A model generated the notes under the pieces. The model saw only the letters and a program-made list of their open reading frames with translations, was not told where the DNA came from and did no database searches. Positions 42,102 through 52,174 of a stretch of DNA of 64,000 nucleotides are shown here, one piece after another. The position numbers and the translations under genes were made by a program. The DNA comes from an uncultured Dorea sp. (GTDB lineage: Bacteria; Bacillota; Clostridia; Lachnospirales; Lachnospiraceae): the NCBI GenBank assembly GCA_910577685.1, contig CAJTOH010000005.1:1-64000 (forward strand). The letters are read 5' to 3'. How positions within the stretch are numbered: position 1 is the stretch's first letter; each line of letters starts with the position of its first letter.

Positions 42102-43832
42102 CTATAAGTTAAGTACATGATCAAATTCTTTCGCTAGTTTATGAGTAAGAAGTTTTCTTTCATATTTTTGTATAGATTCTTTATGATCAATATTGGATTT
42201 TTTATCCGTTCGCCAAAACTCTATCTGACTACGCAAAAAATTCTTAATACCTTCAAAATCATATAAATCCATATTAACTCCTAATTTTGTTTCTCTCAAA
42301 ACATCTGCCTGAAAACTCTCATGGGAAGAAAAGCAAAGAATTGGTTTTCCAATCCTCAAATACTCATAAAATTTACCCGGGTAGTTTAAATATCCTTTTT
42401 CTCCATACTCGCCATACATTACCATAATATCCGATTCCATTGCAATTTTAATACTGTCCGTATGCGTCAATATACCATTTTGCACTGTAACGCGGTGGAT
42501 ATCTTCTTTATTTATTTTTTTCATATAATCGCTCGATATAAGTCCATTAAAAATCCATTGGATTTCATCTCTTTCCACCTCATTTTGTTCTATCATAAAA
42601 TTTATTACTTTAAGAACCGGGACAGGATTCCTATTGTATGCAATTCCTCCATTATAGCAAAGAGTAAATTTTTTATTCTTCTCTGTTTTTACAGGTAAAT
42701 CCAAAAAGTCTTCCTCATCATATCCATTTGTAATTTCTTTTATTCCGGATGATTTTACCCCATAGGCATTTACAAAATCTGATATCCATTTCCCGCCGGC
42801 TACAACAATCAAATCCATGTCTTTTACTAATTTTCTTTCTAGATATTGATTCACTGATATCTCTTTTTCCGTCATCCATGGGTAGTATAGATTTATATAG
42901 TCTCTATTAGAAACCCAAGGATCTCGATAATCTGCAATCCATTTGATGCCATACTTTTGTTTTAAAAAATATGCAATCAAATGCGGACTCCACTCAGGTA
43001 CTGTAGAATAAATTAAGTCTATATCCCGCATATCAATATATTCATCTATATGCCGTATACACTCATTCGCCCATAAAATAAGATTATCCGGAAGGATATA
43101 TTCATTCTGGGTATTCTGCGCATCTATATATCCGCTTATCCATTCTTTAGAGCCTGATACACTATAAAGAAACTCAATGACTTCCTGTGCTTTTTCTTTA
43201 GAAATTACATCTGGCCACGCATAATCATCTTTTATCCTGATAATTTGTAATTTTTCAGGAATATCGTTTAATAATGTTTGATCTATTGAATATTTATTAA
43301 GGTCCGGATTGATTTCAGTAGTTAAAACTATTGGTTCATACCCATATTCTCTTAAATATTTAACAAATTTTAACGTTCTCTGAATCGGAGAGCCTCCTGC
43401 GGGCGGAAAAAAGTATGCTATAACTAATACCTTCCTCTTTTTTGTAAAACTAAGTTCTGAGCCACTCCTATACGTTGGGCCACATGTTTTGATTTTAGGC
43501 TTTTTACAAATTATATCCTTAAAAGGTTTCCCAGAATTAAGCTCTAATAACAACCAGTCTTTTTCGTCTTTTGTTGATTGATATAATTTCACGTTTTTTA
43601 TTCCCATAGCATACAGTTGTTTTACAATTTCTACATGATACCGGCTTGCAATTACAATAAAATCAGAATGAAACAAAAAAATTGATTTCGGTGAAACTAT
43701 AGGAATATCAAATAGTTTTTTTCCTATAAGATCAATATTATTATCACAAAATGCTATAACTTTATATTGCGTTTTTAATGATTGAAATGCCTTTTTACCA
43801 GTGTTTGATGCCCCGAATAAAATAATCTGCAT
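42102..43832 (-). CDS. GT-B glycosyltransferase with N-terminal Rossmann-like module
   Basis: 576 residues. The module occupies 1-100 (MQIILFGASNTGKKAF; FCDNNIDLIGKKL). A GT4-like glycosyltransferase follows: KVLVIAYFFPPAGGSPIQRT is the classic glycine-rich acceptor-domain start, with a donor domain ending in YPGKFYEYLRIGKPIL. The start at 43832 has AAGGGG 7 nt upstream; the longer frame lacks one. The substrate is unknown. Confidence 0.86.
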   Translation of the reverse strand: MQIILFGASNTGKKAFQSLKTQYKVIAFCDNNIDLIGKKLFDIPIVSPKSIFLFHSDFIVIASRYHVEIVKQLYAMGIKNVKLYQSTKDEKDWLLLELNSGKPFKDIICKKPKIKTCGPTYRSGSELSFTKKRKVLVIAYFFPPAGGSPIQRTLKFVKYLREYGYEPIVLTTEINPDLNKYSIDQTLLNDIPEKLQIIRIKDDYAWPDVISKEKAQEVIEFLYSVSGSKEWISGYIDAQNTQNEYILPDNLILWANECIRHIDEYIDMRDIDLIYSTVPEWSPHLIAYFLKQKYGIKWIADYRDPWVSNRDYINLYYPWMTEKEISVNQYLERKLVKDMDLIVVAGGKWISDFVNAYGVKSSGIKEITNGYDEEDFLDLPVKTEKNKKFTLCYNGGIAYNRNPVPVLKVINFMIEQNEVERDEIQWIFNGLISSDYMKKINKEDIHRVTVQNGILTHTDSIKIAMESDIMVMYGEYGEKGYLNYPGKFYEYLRIGKPILCFSSHESFQADVLRETKLGVNMDLYDFEGIKNFLRSQIEFWRTDKKSNIDHKESIQKYERKLLTHKLAKEFDHVLNL

Positions 43833-43910
43833 TAATCTACCCCTTCTTATCCAATTACTATACAAATTCTTTTGTACTCAACCATTTATCATAACAATTT
43901 TTGTATTAAC

Positions 43911-45017
43911 CTAAATATCCGCAAAATACTGCACTATTGTCTGGACTATTCTTTCTGATGCATGTCCATCTCCATATGGATTAACTGCCCTACTCATTTT
44001 TTGATATTCTTTTTCATTTATCAACAAATTCTTTATTTCTTTATAAATATTCTCTTCCTTTGTTCCAACAAGTCTTAAAGTTCCTGCTGCAACTCCTTCT
44101 GGACGTTCTGTCGTATTACGCATTACCAAAACGGGTTTTCCTAATGAAGGGGCTTCTTCCTGGATTCCTCCACTGTCAGTAAGAATCAGATAACTTCTTG
44201 CCATAAAATTATGAAAATCAACCACATCCAAAGGCTCAATTATTCTAATTCGTTCCACGTCGACAAACACCTCGTTTGCTATCTCGCGAACTGCTGGGTT
44301 TTTATGTATCGGATAAATAACTTTAACATCTAAAAACTCCTGTAATATCCTTTTTAGCGCCCTGAACATGTTACGCATAGGCTGTCCCAAATTCTCTCGT
44401 CGATGTGCAGTAAGTAAAATTAATTTGCTATCCTCTGCCCATCTAGTATGTACATTTTCATAGTTTGACTTAATAGTCATCTGTAATGCATCAACTACTG
44501 TATTTCCAGTCACAAAAATCTTCTCTAATTTTTTTCCTTCCTTTAACAAATTATCCTGAGCTGTATTTGTAGGGGCGAAGTACAGGTCTGTAATTAGATC
44601 CACCGCCTGACGATTAAATTCTTCCGGGAAGGGAGACTGCATGTTATAAGTACGAAGTCCGGCTTCCACATGCCCCACCGAAATACCTGCATAAAATCCC
44701 GCCAAAGCAGCAATAAATGACGTTGAAGTATCTCCATGAACCAAAATTAAATCAGGATTTTCTTTTTTTAGTATTTTCTCCAATCGTTCAAGTATATCTA
44801 TTGCAATTCTGGATAATGTCTGCCTTGACCTCATAATGCTCAAATCATAATCTGCCTTGAGTTGAAAAATGTCCATGACCTGAGATAGCATTTCTTTATG
44901 CTGCCCTGTTACGCATACAATCGTTTCAAAAGCTGTATTGGCTTTTAATTGATTTATTAATGGACACATTTTTATTGCTTCTGGTCTTGTTCCAAAAATC
45001 AGCATAATCTTTTTCAT
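43911..45017 (-). CDS. wecB: UDP-N-acetylglucosamine 2-epimerase
   Basis: 368 residues of non-hydrolysing type. Starts MKKIMLIFGTRPEAIKMCPL. VHGDTSTSF, HVEAGLRTYNMQSPFPEEFNR and TDSGGIQEEAPSLGKPVLVMR are hallmark stretches. It interconverts UDP-GlcNAc and UDP-ManNAc. The start at 45017 has AAGAGG 9 nt upstream. It lies next to the dehydrogenase that oxidises UDP-ManNAc, so the pair makes UDP-ManNAcA for the glycan. Confidence 0.95.
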   Translation of the reverse strand: MKKIMLIFGTRPEAIKMCPLINQLKANTAFETIVCVTGQHKEMLSQVMDIFQLKADYDLSIMRSRQTLSRIAIDILERLEKILKKENPDLILVHGDTSTSFIAALAGFYAGISVGHVEAGLRTYNMQSPFPEEFNRQAVDLITDLYFAPTNTAQDNLLKEGKKLEKIFVTGNTVVDALQMTIKSNYENVHTRWAEDSKLILLTAHRRENLGQPMRNMFRALKRILQEFLDVKVIYPIHKNPAVREIANEVFVDVERIRIIEPLDVVDFHNFMARSYLILTDSGGIQEEAPSLGKPVLVMRNTTERPEGVAAGTLRLVGTKEENIYKEIKNLLINEKEYQKMSRAVNPYGDGHASERIVQTIVQYFADI

Positions 45018-45033
45018 ATTTATATACCTCTTT

Positions 45034-46257
45034 TCAGAGTCTGTAGGTTTCTTCCAGTTCGCAAATCTTTCTTGTATCCAACACAATTTTCCCTTCCAGT
45101 TTTTCTATATTATTTACAATTTCATTATGTCTCACTAATAGTACTACCAAATCAATCTCTGCAAGAAATTGATCCAAATTATGTATCTGATTAGGAACAA
45201 TATTCTCCTTAATAAACGGATCATACACCTTTACAGAACATCCACAAAGATGTTTTTCCATAATCCTCAACATCTGCAAAGTAGGAGACTCCCTTATATC
45301 ATCTACATTTTCTTTATATGTAAGACCATAAAATCCTACTCGGCTAACATCTGTCATTCCTTTTTCTTGCATAATATTATAAATTCTCTCTAATACAAAC
45401 TCCGGCATAGAATCATTAATTTTTCTTGCTGCCAAAATAATATTGGCAAGTCCTGGATAATCTCCCACCAAAAACCACGGATCAACAGAAATACAATGGC
45501 CCCCAACTCCCGGACCTGGCGAAAGAATATTTACTCTCGGATGTTTATTTGCTATACGTATAATCTCATAAACATCCATATTGTCAAACCGACAAATCTT
45601 AGCCAACTCATTTGCATATGCAATATTGATATCCCGAAAAGTATTCTCTACTACCTTTGTCATCTCCGCAGTACGAATATCTGTAATTTCAATCTCGCCT
45701 TGGCAAAAAGAAGCATATAATTTCTTTACTCTTTCTCCAATCTCTTTACTATCAACCCCAATTGTTCTATTGTTATGTAAAAGCTCGTAGATCATGTTCC
45801 CTGGAATAATCCTTTCAGGAGCATGTGCAAGATGTATATCACTTCCAACTATAAAACCTCTTTCTTTTATCAACGGGCGTACGTGTCTATCTATTGTTCC
45901 TGGTGAAATAGTAGATTCAATAATGATTATCGCACCTTTAGGACAAACATTCAGGATACATTCCACTGCCTTTTTTAGATATTTTGCATTTACTTTTTTA
46001 CTAACATTATCATATGGTGTTGATACCGATACAATGTATATATCGGCCACTTGATATTCTGACGAGAAAAGAATTCCTGCCTTTACTGCCGAAGAAAAAA
46101 GCTCATCTAATCCCTCTTCTTTAAATGTAGTTTGCCCCTCTTTCAATGTATTAATTAGATTCTTATTGTAATCTGTTCCTTGCACTTCTATACCATGTGA
46201 TGCCAGCATAAGAGCTGTCGGTAGACCTATATACCCTAATCCTATTACATTAACCAT
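45034..46257 (-). CDS. wecC: UDP-N-acetyl-D-mannosamine dehydrogenase
   Basis: 407 residues. NAD loop VIGLGYIGLPTALMLASHG, the catalytic cysteine in GVGGHCISVDPWF (near 255) and the C-terminal UDP-binding domain with YGLTYKENVDDIRESP. Four-electron oxidation of UDP-ManNAc to UDP-ManNAcA. It precedes wecB in transcription order by 16 bp. A 279-bp AT-rich gap lies upstream. Confidence 0.94.
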   Translation of the reverse strand: MVNVIGLGYIGLPTALMLASHGIEVQGTDYNKNLINTLKEGQTTFKEEGLDELFSSAVKAGILFSSEYQVADIYIVSVSTPYDNVSKKVNAKYLKKAVECILNVCPKGAIIIIESTISPGTIDRHVRPLIKERGFIVGSDIHLAHAPERIIPGNMIYELLHNNRTIGVDSKEIGERVKKLYASFCQGEIEITDIRTAEMTKVVENTFRDINIAYANELAKICRFDNMDVYEIIRIANKHPRVNILSPGPGVGGHCISVDPWFLVGDYPGLANIILAARKINDSMPEFVLERIYNIMQEKGMTDVSRVGFYGLTYKENVDDIRESPTLQMLRIMEKHLCGCSVKVYDPFIKENIVPNQIHNLDQFLAEIDLVVLLVRHNEIVNNIEKLEGKIVLDTRKICELEETYRL

Positions 46258-46317
46258 TGCTACATTCTCTCCTCTTCGCTTAAAATCACATTAGCCGCTA
46301 TACATAAGACAACAAAC

Positions 46318-46331
46318 AGTTTTTAAAAACT
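46318..46331. repeat. 14-bp palindrome in the gap upstream of wecC
   Basis: AGTTTTTAAAAACT is a perfect palindrome in the 279-bp gene-free gap 46258-46536. The gap is very AT-rich with several TATAAT-like stretches but no promoter I can define with confidence. It may mark an internal transcription start, or be a coincidence of composition. Confidence 0.4.
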
Positions 46332-46536
46332 TCGATTTGTCATATATTTTTTTGTTACTACACCGAAATATTCAAGTCCATATAAATTTGCATATGTAAT
46401 ATAAATCACTACAAAATTCCTCCTCCAAATTCTCCTAAGTATAATATCCTATCCTTCGGCACGAATAAAAAAATCTATTTTAGTTTTCTAATATAGCGAG
46501 ACACTTGATACAAATTTAATATTTTTAGAATTTTAT

Positions 46537-47742
46537 TCAATCCCTTGTTTTCATAAATAAATTGTATATTGCTTGTCCTATACTACACTTACATTCTCCT
46601 TGTTTAATATTATTATCGATACACAATTTTTTTTGGTATACTTGCCGTTGCCATGTGATTTTTTCATTAAAAGTATTATGGCAAATTTGGGCATACCTAT
46701 TAATGTGATCCTCCTGGACATAATATTGTTTATACTGATATACAAGATTTAATGCATCAATTTCTAAAATAGAAGAGTTCATAAAAGAGAAAACACCTAT
46801 ATACCGATTATCTTTTACGTATTCCAATAAGTATTTCTGTCTCATTTCATTTTTCAAAATACTTGCTTTCGTTTCACATTCCTCTTTGACATCAAACGTA
46901 TAAAGGTTATATGTCTTTTTATCTACATATATAATTTGGTTTGTCAAAAAAGGTATATACCAAATATAATCTCCAACCATAACCGAATATAAAAATGTCG
47001 GCGTTTTATATTCATCTATTATGCAATCTGCTCTACCAACTGTATCAACTGAAAAATCATAAATGCCAAAATCTAACGGGAAATTGTCAATAACCCTTAC
47101 TACATTATCTTTCGTCCAAACATATATCTTCTTTTTATATCCACTCATCCAGAATTTATCATCATCAAAACATAATGTATACATTCTCTCCTGTATATTC
47201 GGTATAGAATATACTTGAAAAGTTTTGCTGTTTAAGCAAAATCTATAAATATCATTATTTTCTAATTCTAAAATGTAAATCTCATTCTCGATCATTATGC
47301 TTTTTGCTATATTTCCCTTTTCACAGATAGTATACTGACTCTCAATTTTTTTGGATTGGATATCTATTTCAATTATTTTTTTTAAACCTACCGAAATAGC
47401 AAAAATCTTATCTCCATGTTTCCAGAAATCATACATCAATAGACAAACCATATCTGGATTACTTATAGTGATTCCCGAGAATATCTTATTATTTGTATCA
47501 TATACCCATATGCTATTTCCATATTGAGGCATACAAAAAACATCTTTTCCACACTTAATACAGCGCGAGTTTAAACGAAAGTTCTTAATAGTGGAATCTG
47601 GTATACCTGCTACTATTTCACATTCATTTGTATTTAAATCAATACGACATAATATGTTTTGCCTGCCATCAACAAACCATGCCTTATCGCATTCAATCCA
47701 CCAATTGTCACTCCACATAATTCCCTCTAAATTCTCTTCCAT
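46537..47742 (-). CDS. Unknown protein with probable beta-propeller fold
   Basis: 401 residues, no signal peptide or membrane segment. Repeating short beta-strand patterns such as WVYDTNNKIFSGITI, KIIEIDIQSKKIESQY, DIYRFCLNSKTFQVYSI and IIYVDKKTYNLYTFDV look like successive propeller blades, each a strand-turn-strand in which a quantity is reported. The Cys-rich C-terminus (GECKCSIGQAIYNLF) is unusual. I recognise no family. Its place inside a glycan locus suggests a scaffold, sensor or sugar-binding role, without direct evidence. Confidence 0.7.
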   Translation of the reverse strand: MEENLEGIMWSDNWWIECDKAWFVDGRQNILCRIDLNTNECEIVAGIPDSTIKNFRLNSRCIKCGKDVFCMPQYGNSIWVYDTNNKIFSGITISNPDMVCLLMYDFWKHGDKIFAISVGLKKIIEIDIQSKKIESQYTICEKGNIAKSIMIENEIYILELENNDIYRFCLNSKTFQVYSIPNIQERMYTLCFDDDKFWMSGYKKKIYVWTKDNVVRVIDNFPLDFGIYDFSVDTVGRADCIIDEYKTPTFLYSVMVGDYIWYIPFLTNQIIYVDKKTYNLYTFDVKEECETKASILKNEMRQKYLLEYVKDNRYIGVFSFMNSSILEIDALNLVYQYKQYYVQEDHINRYAQICHNTFNEKITWQRQVYQKKLCIDNNIKQGECKCSIGQAIYNLFMKTRD

Positions 47743-47782
47743 TGAAATTCCATTCTCTCCTGTATATCATATAGAACGAATA

Positions 47783-49396
47783 CTATAGTTCTTCAAAAAA
47801 ATCTATGAGCCTATTTATTTGATTATCAATCAATATCTGAGCTCGCGCCTTTTCAACATTTTCCTTGTACTTCTTCTTATTCTCCTTTAAATAATCAATG
47901 TTCAAATCTGTTATCCGCATCTTAACTAAAACACCCAATTCATTTAAATAGTCACACAACTTTTTAGGTCGTATAGCAATAACAGGAATACCTGCCTCCA
48001 GATAGTCAAAATATTTATTTGTTGTTGCATTTGCAAGGGTACTTCCCCAAATATAGCCATCTACACTTGACAATTCAGGTACATCCTTACCTTCTGTATA
48101 CCATAGGCACCCATAATCATACTCTTCTATTCTTCCTATTAATTCACTATGTTTTATTCCATAAAAAATCTTAAAGTTGGGGTATTCTTTTTCCAGCTCA
48201 CACAACTTCTCTTCATGTATATTTTTCGTATGCATTCCTGTATATAAATGAAATATGCAATCCTGTCTTTTTCCAATAGCACGCATAATCGTATCAAACC
48301 TTGCATATTCAATATACTCGCCTTCATTTCTACAGCGTTCTTCATTAATCACCTCAATTAGATTTCCCCCGACACAACAAAGTTTTAATACAGCATCTTG
48401 ACTCTCTCTTTTTTTATAATCATATTTATTACAGTAATCCAAAAATTGTATGGATTTTCCTTTATATACAAATTTTTTCTCCTTTTCCAAAAATTCTTTT
48501 GAAAACCATCTCCATACTACTCCATCTGCATTTTCAAGACAAAAACGTTCTGATAATTTTTTATTTTCTGTTATTTGAACATATCCATCATTCAAAACAT
48601 CATATGAGGAAAAGACAATCTTCCCAAAGATATTTTTATGCTTTATCATAATTTCTGTCCAAATGCAATTCCCCCACTCAGGCTCATAAAAGTAAACTAA
48701 TGGTTTGTACTGTATAGCTTTAGCATATATTGCCATACTATCATCGCAGGGAATAACCTTTACATTGAGAGCTAGTAAATCGCCCATTACTAAATTTTCC
48801 AAAAAATAAGTTCTTAATAAAACTATCACATTAAAATTTTTCTTTGTTAATGCTCTAATAATTTTAATCGTCCTTGGTTTTAAAAATTCTGTAATATATA
48901 TAATTGTTTTTTTATCAATAATTCTGTCGTTTCTTTCTTCCAGCTTCTCCAAAATCTGATTTTTCTGCATACTGTACTGTTCCAGAGAATTAATTGCCCT
49001 CCATACATGCCCTTCTATTATCCAATCCAAAAATTGTTCATCCGAACAGCTTTTCAGTTTATCCTCAGAAACCACATAATCTGTTAATTTTAATATCCTT
49101 CCAGTTTGATATTCATGTAATGTTTGAATAATTTCATTTTCATAGTCTTCGCTTACTGCTACTAAAACTATACTATCCTCTATCTGCCAATCTATTTTGT
49201 GTACAGGTTTTATCTCTATCCCGTCGATATTGTCTATTGAATATAAATCTGAAACTACAAATGAACTAATCCGATCATGTAATCCTGCCTTCTTCAATAA
49301 TGGATAAATCATGTTTGCATAACCGCCTGCCCCATAAATAAATATTTTATGAGCTTTAACCAATTCCCTATATAACTTGTCCATTAAAATATGCAT
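47783..49396 (-). CDS. GT-B-like glycosyltransferase with N-terminal Rossmann-like module
   Basis: 537 residues. The module (about 14-110) contains HKIFIYGAGGYANMIYPLLK. After a linker, a GT-B-like fold: LKPRTIKIIRALTKKNFNVI in the first half and NKYFDYLEAGIPVIAIRPKK in the second, the latter typical of donor-sugar binding in GT4-like enzymes. AGGAG lies 9 nt before the ATG. Likely transfers a sugar to the repeat unit; the donor is unknown. Follows the phosphoramidate block. Confidence 0.82.
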   Translation of the reverse strand: MHILMDKLYRELVKAHKIFIYGAGGYANMIYPLLKKAGLHDRISSFVVSDLYSIDNIDGIEIKPVHKIDWQIEDSIVLVAVSEDYENEIIQTLHEYQTGRILKLTDYVVSEDKLKSCSDEQFLDWIIEGHVWRAINSLEQYSMQKNQILEKLEERNDRIIDKKTIIYITEFLKPRTIKIIRALTKKNFNVIVLLRTYFLENLVMGDLLALNVKVIPCDDSMAIYAKAIQYKPLVYFYEPEWGNCIWTEIMIKHKNIFGKIVFSSYDVLNDGYVQITENKKLSERFCLENADGVVWRWFSKEFLEKEKKFVYKGKSIQFLDYCNKYDYKKRESQDAVLKLCCVGGNLIEVINEERCRNEGEYIEYARFDTIMRAIGKRQDCIFHLYTGMHTKNIHEEKLCELEKEYPNFKIFYGIKHSELIGRIEEYDYGCLWYTEGKDVPELSSVDGYIWGSTLANATTNKYFDYLEAGIPVIAIRPKKLCDYLNELGVLVKMRITDLNIDYLKENKKKYKENVEKARAQILIDNQINRLIDFFEEL

Positions 49397-49436
49397 TCAG
49401 TCTCTCTCCTCTACCATCACAAACCACTTTTCCGAT

Positions 49437-50219
49437 TCATAATCTAATGAGCCTTTCTAAACTCCTGGTTTCAACCCATTCTACTGCTTTTTCATAATCT
49501 CCATCCGTGTCAAACTCAATCCACCCGTTTTTAAATTTGACCGCTTTTACGCAATTTTTCGATTCAATTACAGCCTGCAGCAGATCTGTCATATAAGCTT
49601 TTTGTATTGTTTTTCCAGACTGTTTCCAAGGTTTAATCGAATTCTCATCAAAATCCTTCTCAAATATTCTTACAATATCTTCTGCTCCGGATTTGGAAAA
49701 TTTTAACAGTCCAATATATCTTGCATCAATATCTTCAAGTCTCGGCGCTTCGCGTCCCAACTCCGTAATGTTATCATATTCATCCATCGACAGGCTTTCG
49801 GTATCAAAATCCACTCTTCCATATCGCAACTTCCAGTATTCCTGCCAGTTGACATCTACCGCCACTGCAAATTTTTCCGTACATTCCATCATTCTCCGAA
49901 GCATTTCTTCTTCAAATAAAATATCTGAATAGCTGACAATAATATCATCATCAAACTCTTGTTTTGCCGTCATCAGAGAAACTACCATATTGGTATTTTC
50001 ATAGTCGTCATTTTCATAATATTTTATGTCCCTATATCCTATTCTATCTGCCGCAAATCCTCTTACGATAATAATATCTTTTATTCCGCATCGCCTATAT
50101 GTTTCGATCTGTCTTTCTATAATTGTCTTTCCTGCAAACGTAAGCATTCCTTTTGGTAGATTCTCCGTATATTTTTTCAATCTCGTTCCTTGTCCTGCCG
50201 CTAAAATAACCGCTTTCAT
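49437..50219 (-). CDS. Nucleotidyltransferase, probable CTP:phosphoglutamine cytidylyltransferase
   Basis: 260 residues. Starts MKAVILAAGQGTRLKKYT, with the metal-binding SYSD in the core: a sugar-phosphate/phosphocholine-type nucleotidyltransferase. By itself it would be called LicC-like, but its neighbours are homologues of Campylobacter Cj1415, Cj1417 and Cj1418. In that pathway Cj1416, of this fold, joins CTP with L-glutamine phosphate to make CDP-L-glutamine. The assignment rests on that gene set. GGAG lies 6 nt before the start, 10 bp after the amidohydrolase gene. Confidence 0.8.
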   Translation of the reverse strand: MKAVILAAGQGTRLKKYTENLPKGMLTFAGKTIIERQIETYRRCGIKDIIIVRGFAADRIGYRDIKYYENDDYENTNMVVSLMTAKQEFDDDIIVSYSDILFEEEMLRRMMECTEKFAVAVDVNWQEYWKLRYGRVDFDTESLSMDEYDNITELGREAPRLEDIDARYIGLLKFSKSGAEDIVRIFEKDFDENSIKPWKQSGKTIQKAYMTDLLQAVIESKNCVKAVKFKNGWIEFDTDGDYEKAVEWVETRSLERLIRL

Positions 50220-50229
50220 TTCCTGCTCC

Positions 50230-50832
50230 TTACAAAAATAACTTTTTTATAAACGCAATATCAGCAATATCATAGGGATTTTCCCGTTCCGGATGCCACA
50301 TAGTTCCATATATTTTTCTGTTTTTGATCTTAAAAGCCTCAATCACACCGTCCTGTGCCCTCGCTTCTACAATCAAATTTTCTGTCACATTATCTACCGC
50401 CATATTATGATAACTGTTTACTCTCCGTCCATTCCACATATGGTTGCCTTCCAGTACATGCTTTACAGCCACATGGTTTTCTACCTTTTTTAGCCTCGCG
50501 CCAAAATAATCGGCAATCATCTGCATGCCTCGGCAAAATCCATATAATGGAATATTCTTTTCCATAGCATATCCAATTAATATTTCTTCTGTCTCATCAC
50601 GCTCTGGTGCATTACCGCCATATTTGGCCAGATCATTTCCACCGGTAAGAATAACCCCGTCCGGGTCTGTACTTTTCAAAAATATCCGGGTCTTTTTCGG
50701 AATATTATTGATCGGTATGGGAATATAACCACATGCCCATATCAACTTTGCCACATCAACATCTGCACAATCTCTACGTTCCCCGTAACCAGTAACAATT
50801 TCTACTCGCTGCGAATAAACCAGTCTTTTCAT
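50230..50832 (-). CDS. Class I glutamine amidotransferase-like hydrolase, probable gamma-glutamyl-CDP-amidate hydrolase
   Basis: 200 residues. The triad of class I amidotransferases is visible: Cys near 100 in LYGFCRGMQMIADYF, and His and Glu in GTMWHPERE near 185. The start MKRLVYSQRVEIVTGYGERRD resembles Campylobacter Cj1417 as I remember it. That enzyme splits CDP-L-glutamine to cytidine diphosphoramidate and glutamate. No synthetase partner is present, which fits a stand-alone hydrolase. Overlaps the kinase gene upstream by 4 bp (ATGA). Confidence 0.82.
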   Translation of the reverse strand: MKRLVYSQRVEIVTGYGERRDCADVDVAKLIWACGYIPIPINNIPKKTRIFLKSTDPDGVILTGGNDLAKYGGNAPERDETEEILIGYAMEKNIPLYGFCRGMQMIADYFGARLKKVENHVAVKHVLEGNHMWNGRRVNSYHNMAVDNVTENLIVEARAQDGVIEAFKIKNRKIYGTMWHPERENPYDIADIAFIKKLFL

Positions 50833-51353
50833 GAACGTTTATCTCCCATAATCCCAAAATGCTCTATGACCAGCTCTGCCATCTCTGTTACGCTTTGACT
50901 TCCCTCATTTTCAAGGATCAAATCGGAATTCGTCGGCTCCTCAATTGCCACTTGTATCCCCGCTATATTTTCCGTCTTTGATGCATACAACCCTTTCTGG
51001 TTTCTCCTTGCCAACTCTTTCATAGAAACTTTTATATAGATTTCACGGTAGTTTTGAATATTATTTCGGTTCCAACTGCGGACACAGTCAAACATGGAAA
51101 TTGTACAACATAGCACATTTAATCCCTGTTCCTGAAACATTCTGCAAAGCCTCGCATACCGCATTGCACACTTTATACGTTCATCTCGTGTATATCCAAG
51201 GTCATTTCCGAATACTTCCCTTAATGTGTCTCCATCAAGAAAAACAAGATTCGCATACTGTTCTCTCATTCTGTCATATAACTGTCGACCTATAGCTGTT
51301 TTCCCTGCACCGGACAATCCTGTGATCCAATAAACATATCCCATCCTCATCAT
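50829..51353 (-). CDS. CysC-like kinase, probable cytidine diphosphoramidate kinase
   Basis: 174 residues. P-loop WITGLSGAGKTAIGRQLYD and FLDGDTLREVFGNDLGY are APS-kinase (CysC) signatures, but no sulfate assimilation gene is near. In Campylobacter the CysC homologue Cj1415 phosphorylates the 3'-OH of cytidine diphosphoramidate, giving a donor that resembles PAPS. Position between the amidohydrolase and a methyltransferase in the phosphoramidate block supports that role. The start is uncertain; the core begins at MGYVYW (51344). Confidence 0.83.
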   Translation of the reverse strand: MMRMGYVYWITGLSGAGKTAIGRQLYDRMREQYANLVFLDGDTLREVFGNDLGYTRDERIKCAMRYARLCRMFQEQGLNVLCCTISMFDCVRSWNRNNIQNYREIYIKVSMKELARRNQKGLYASKTENIAGIQVAIEEPTNSDLILENEGSQSVTEMAELVIEHFGIMGDKRS

Positions 51354-51367
51354 CTATAATGCTTTCC

Positions 51368-52117
51368 TTATTTTAATTGAGCCATCCATATCCTGGTCGT
51401 ATACGGTACCTTGATATACTCCTGTCCTCTTGCTTCTACCAGTTTCCGTATCTGCACATTAATCTGGTCAAATTTTCCTCCGGACTGTCGCTGTACAGTT
51501 CCATGCGATTTCCATCCTTCTATGAAATCTTCTGCCAGTATTTCATGTGTCACCATACCCTCTATGTATATTACCTTCCCAAACAAGCCACTTTGATTAA
51601 TCGTTTCTTCCTGTCCTTCCCTACGTGTCCCATATGAGTAGTCCTCTATTTCCTTTTTCAAAATATATTCTATTTCTTTCTGTAAGGGATCATCCAAATT
51701 TCTGTGATTCCACATGCATGCAAACCATCCGTTGCTTTTTAAGATTCGTTTTGTCTCTACCAAAGCTTTCTGGCGGTCACAGACATTAAAAGACGATCCA
51801 AATGTCACTAAATCAAATTGGTTATCCTCCATACCGGTTTGCTCTCCGACGCCTTCAAACCATTCTACATTTCCATACTGTACCGTCCGCCTAATCCCAT
51901 TTGCACGCATCGCATCATTTGGTTCCACTGCACATACACGCAGACCATATTCTGCCAGCTTTAATGTCAGATGTGCAGCTCCTGCTCCTACATCACATAC
52001 AAAATCACCCTTTCTTATCTGAGCTGTTTCCAACATTTTGTCAATCGCTGTCTGCGCATAATCCGGCCGCTTTAAATAGGCGGCTGCCAACTCCGTGTAA
52101 TCCCATTCTGTATTCAT
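51368..52117 (-). CDS. Class I SAM-dependent methyltransferase
   Basis: 249 residues. SAM-binding motif I VCDVGAGAAHLTLKLAEYG, an acidic residue after beta-2 (VEPND) and motif IV region FDLVTFGSSFNVCD. The start at 52117 has AAGGAG 7 nt upstream; the longer frame to 52153 does not. Located inside the phosphoramidate block in the place of the Campylobacter Cj1419/Cj1420 methyltransferases, so it is the best candidate for O-methylation of the phosphoramidate. Could also methylate a sugar. Confidence 0.82.
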   Translation of the reverse strand: MNTEWDYTELAAAYLKRPDYAQTAIDKMLETAQIRKGDFVCDVGAGAAHLTLKLAEYGLRVCAVEPNDAMRANGIRRTVQYGNVEWFEGVGEQTGMEDNQFDLVTFGSSFNVCDRQKALVETKRILKSNGWFACMWNHRNLDDPLQKEIEYILKKEIEDYSYGTRREGQEETINQSGLFGKVIYIEGMVTHEILAEDFIEGWKSHGTVQRQSGGKFDQINVQIRKLVEARGQEYIKVPYTTRIWMAQLK

Positions 52118-52174
52118 ATCTTTTCTCCTTATCTTTCCATATTTCACTATCATTTTTCATCATAATTTCATAAT

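Noticed and set aside
50829..51353. CysC-like gene as part of sulfate activation
   Set aside because: No ATP sulfurylase or PAPS-using pathway lies nearby, while the full phosphoramidate set does.
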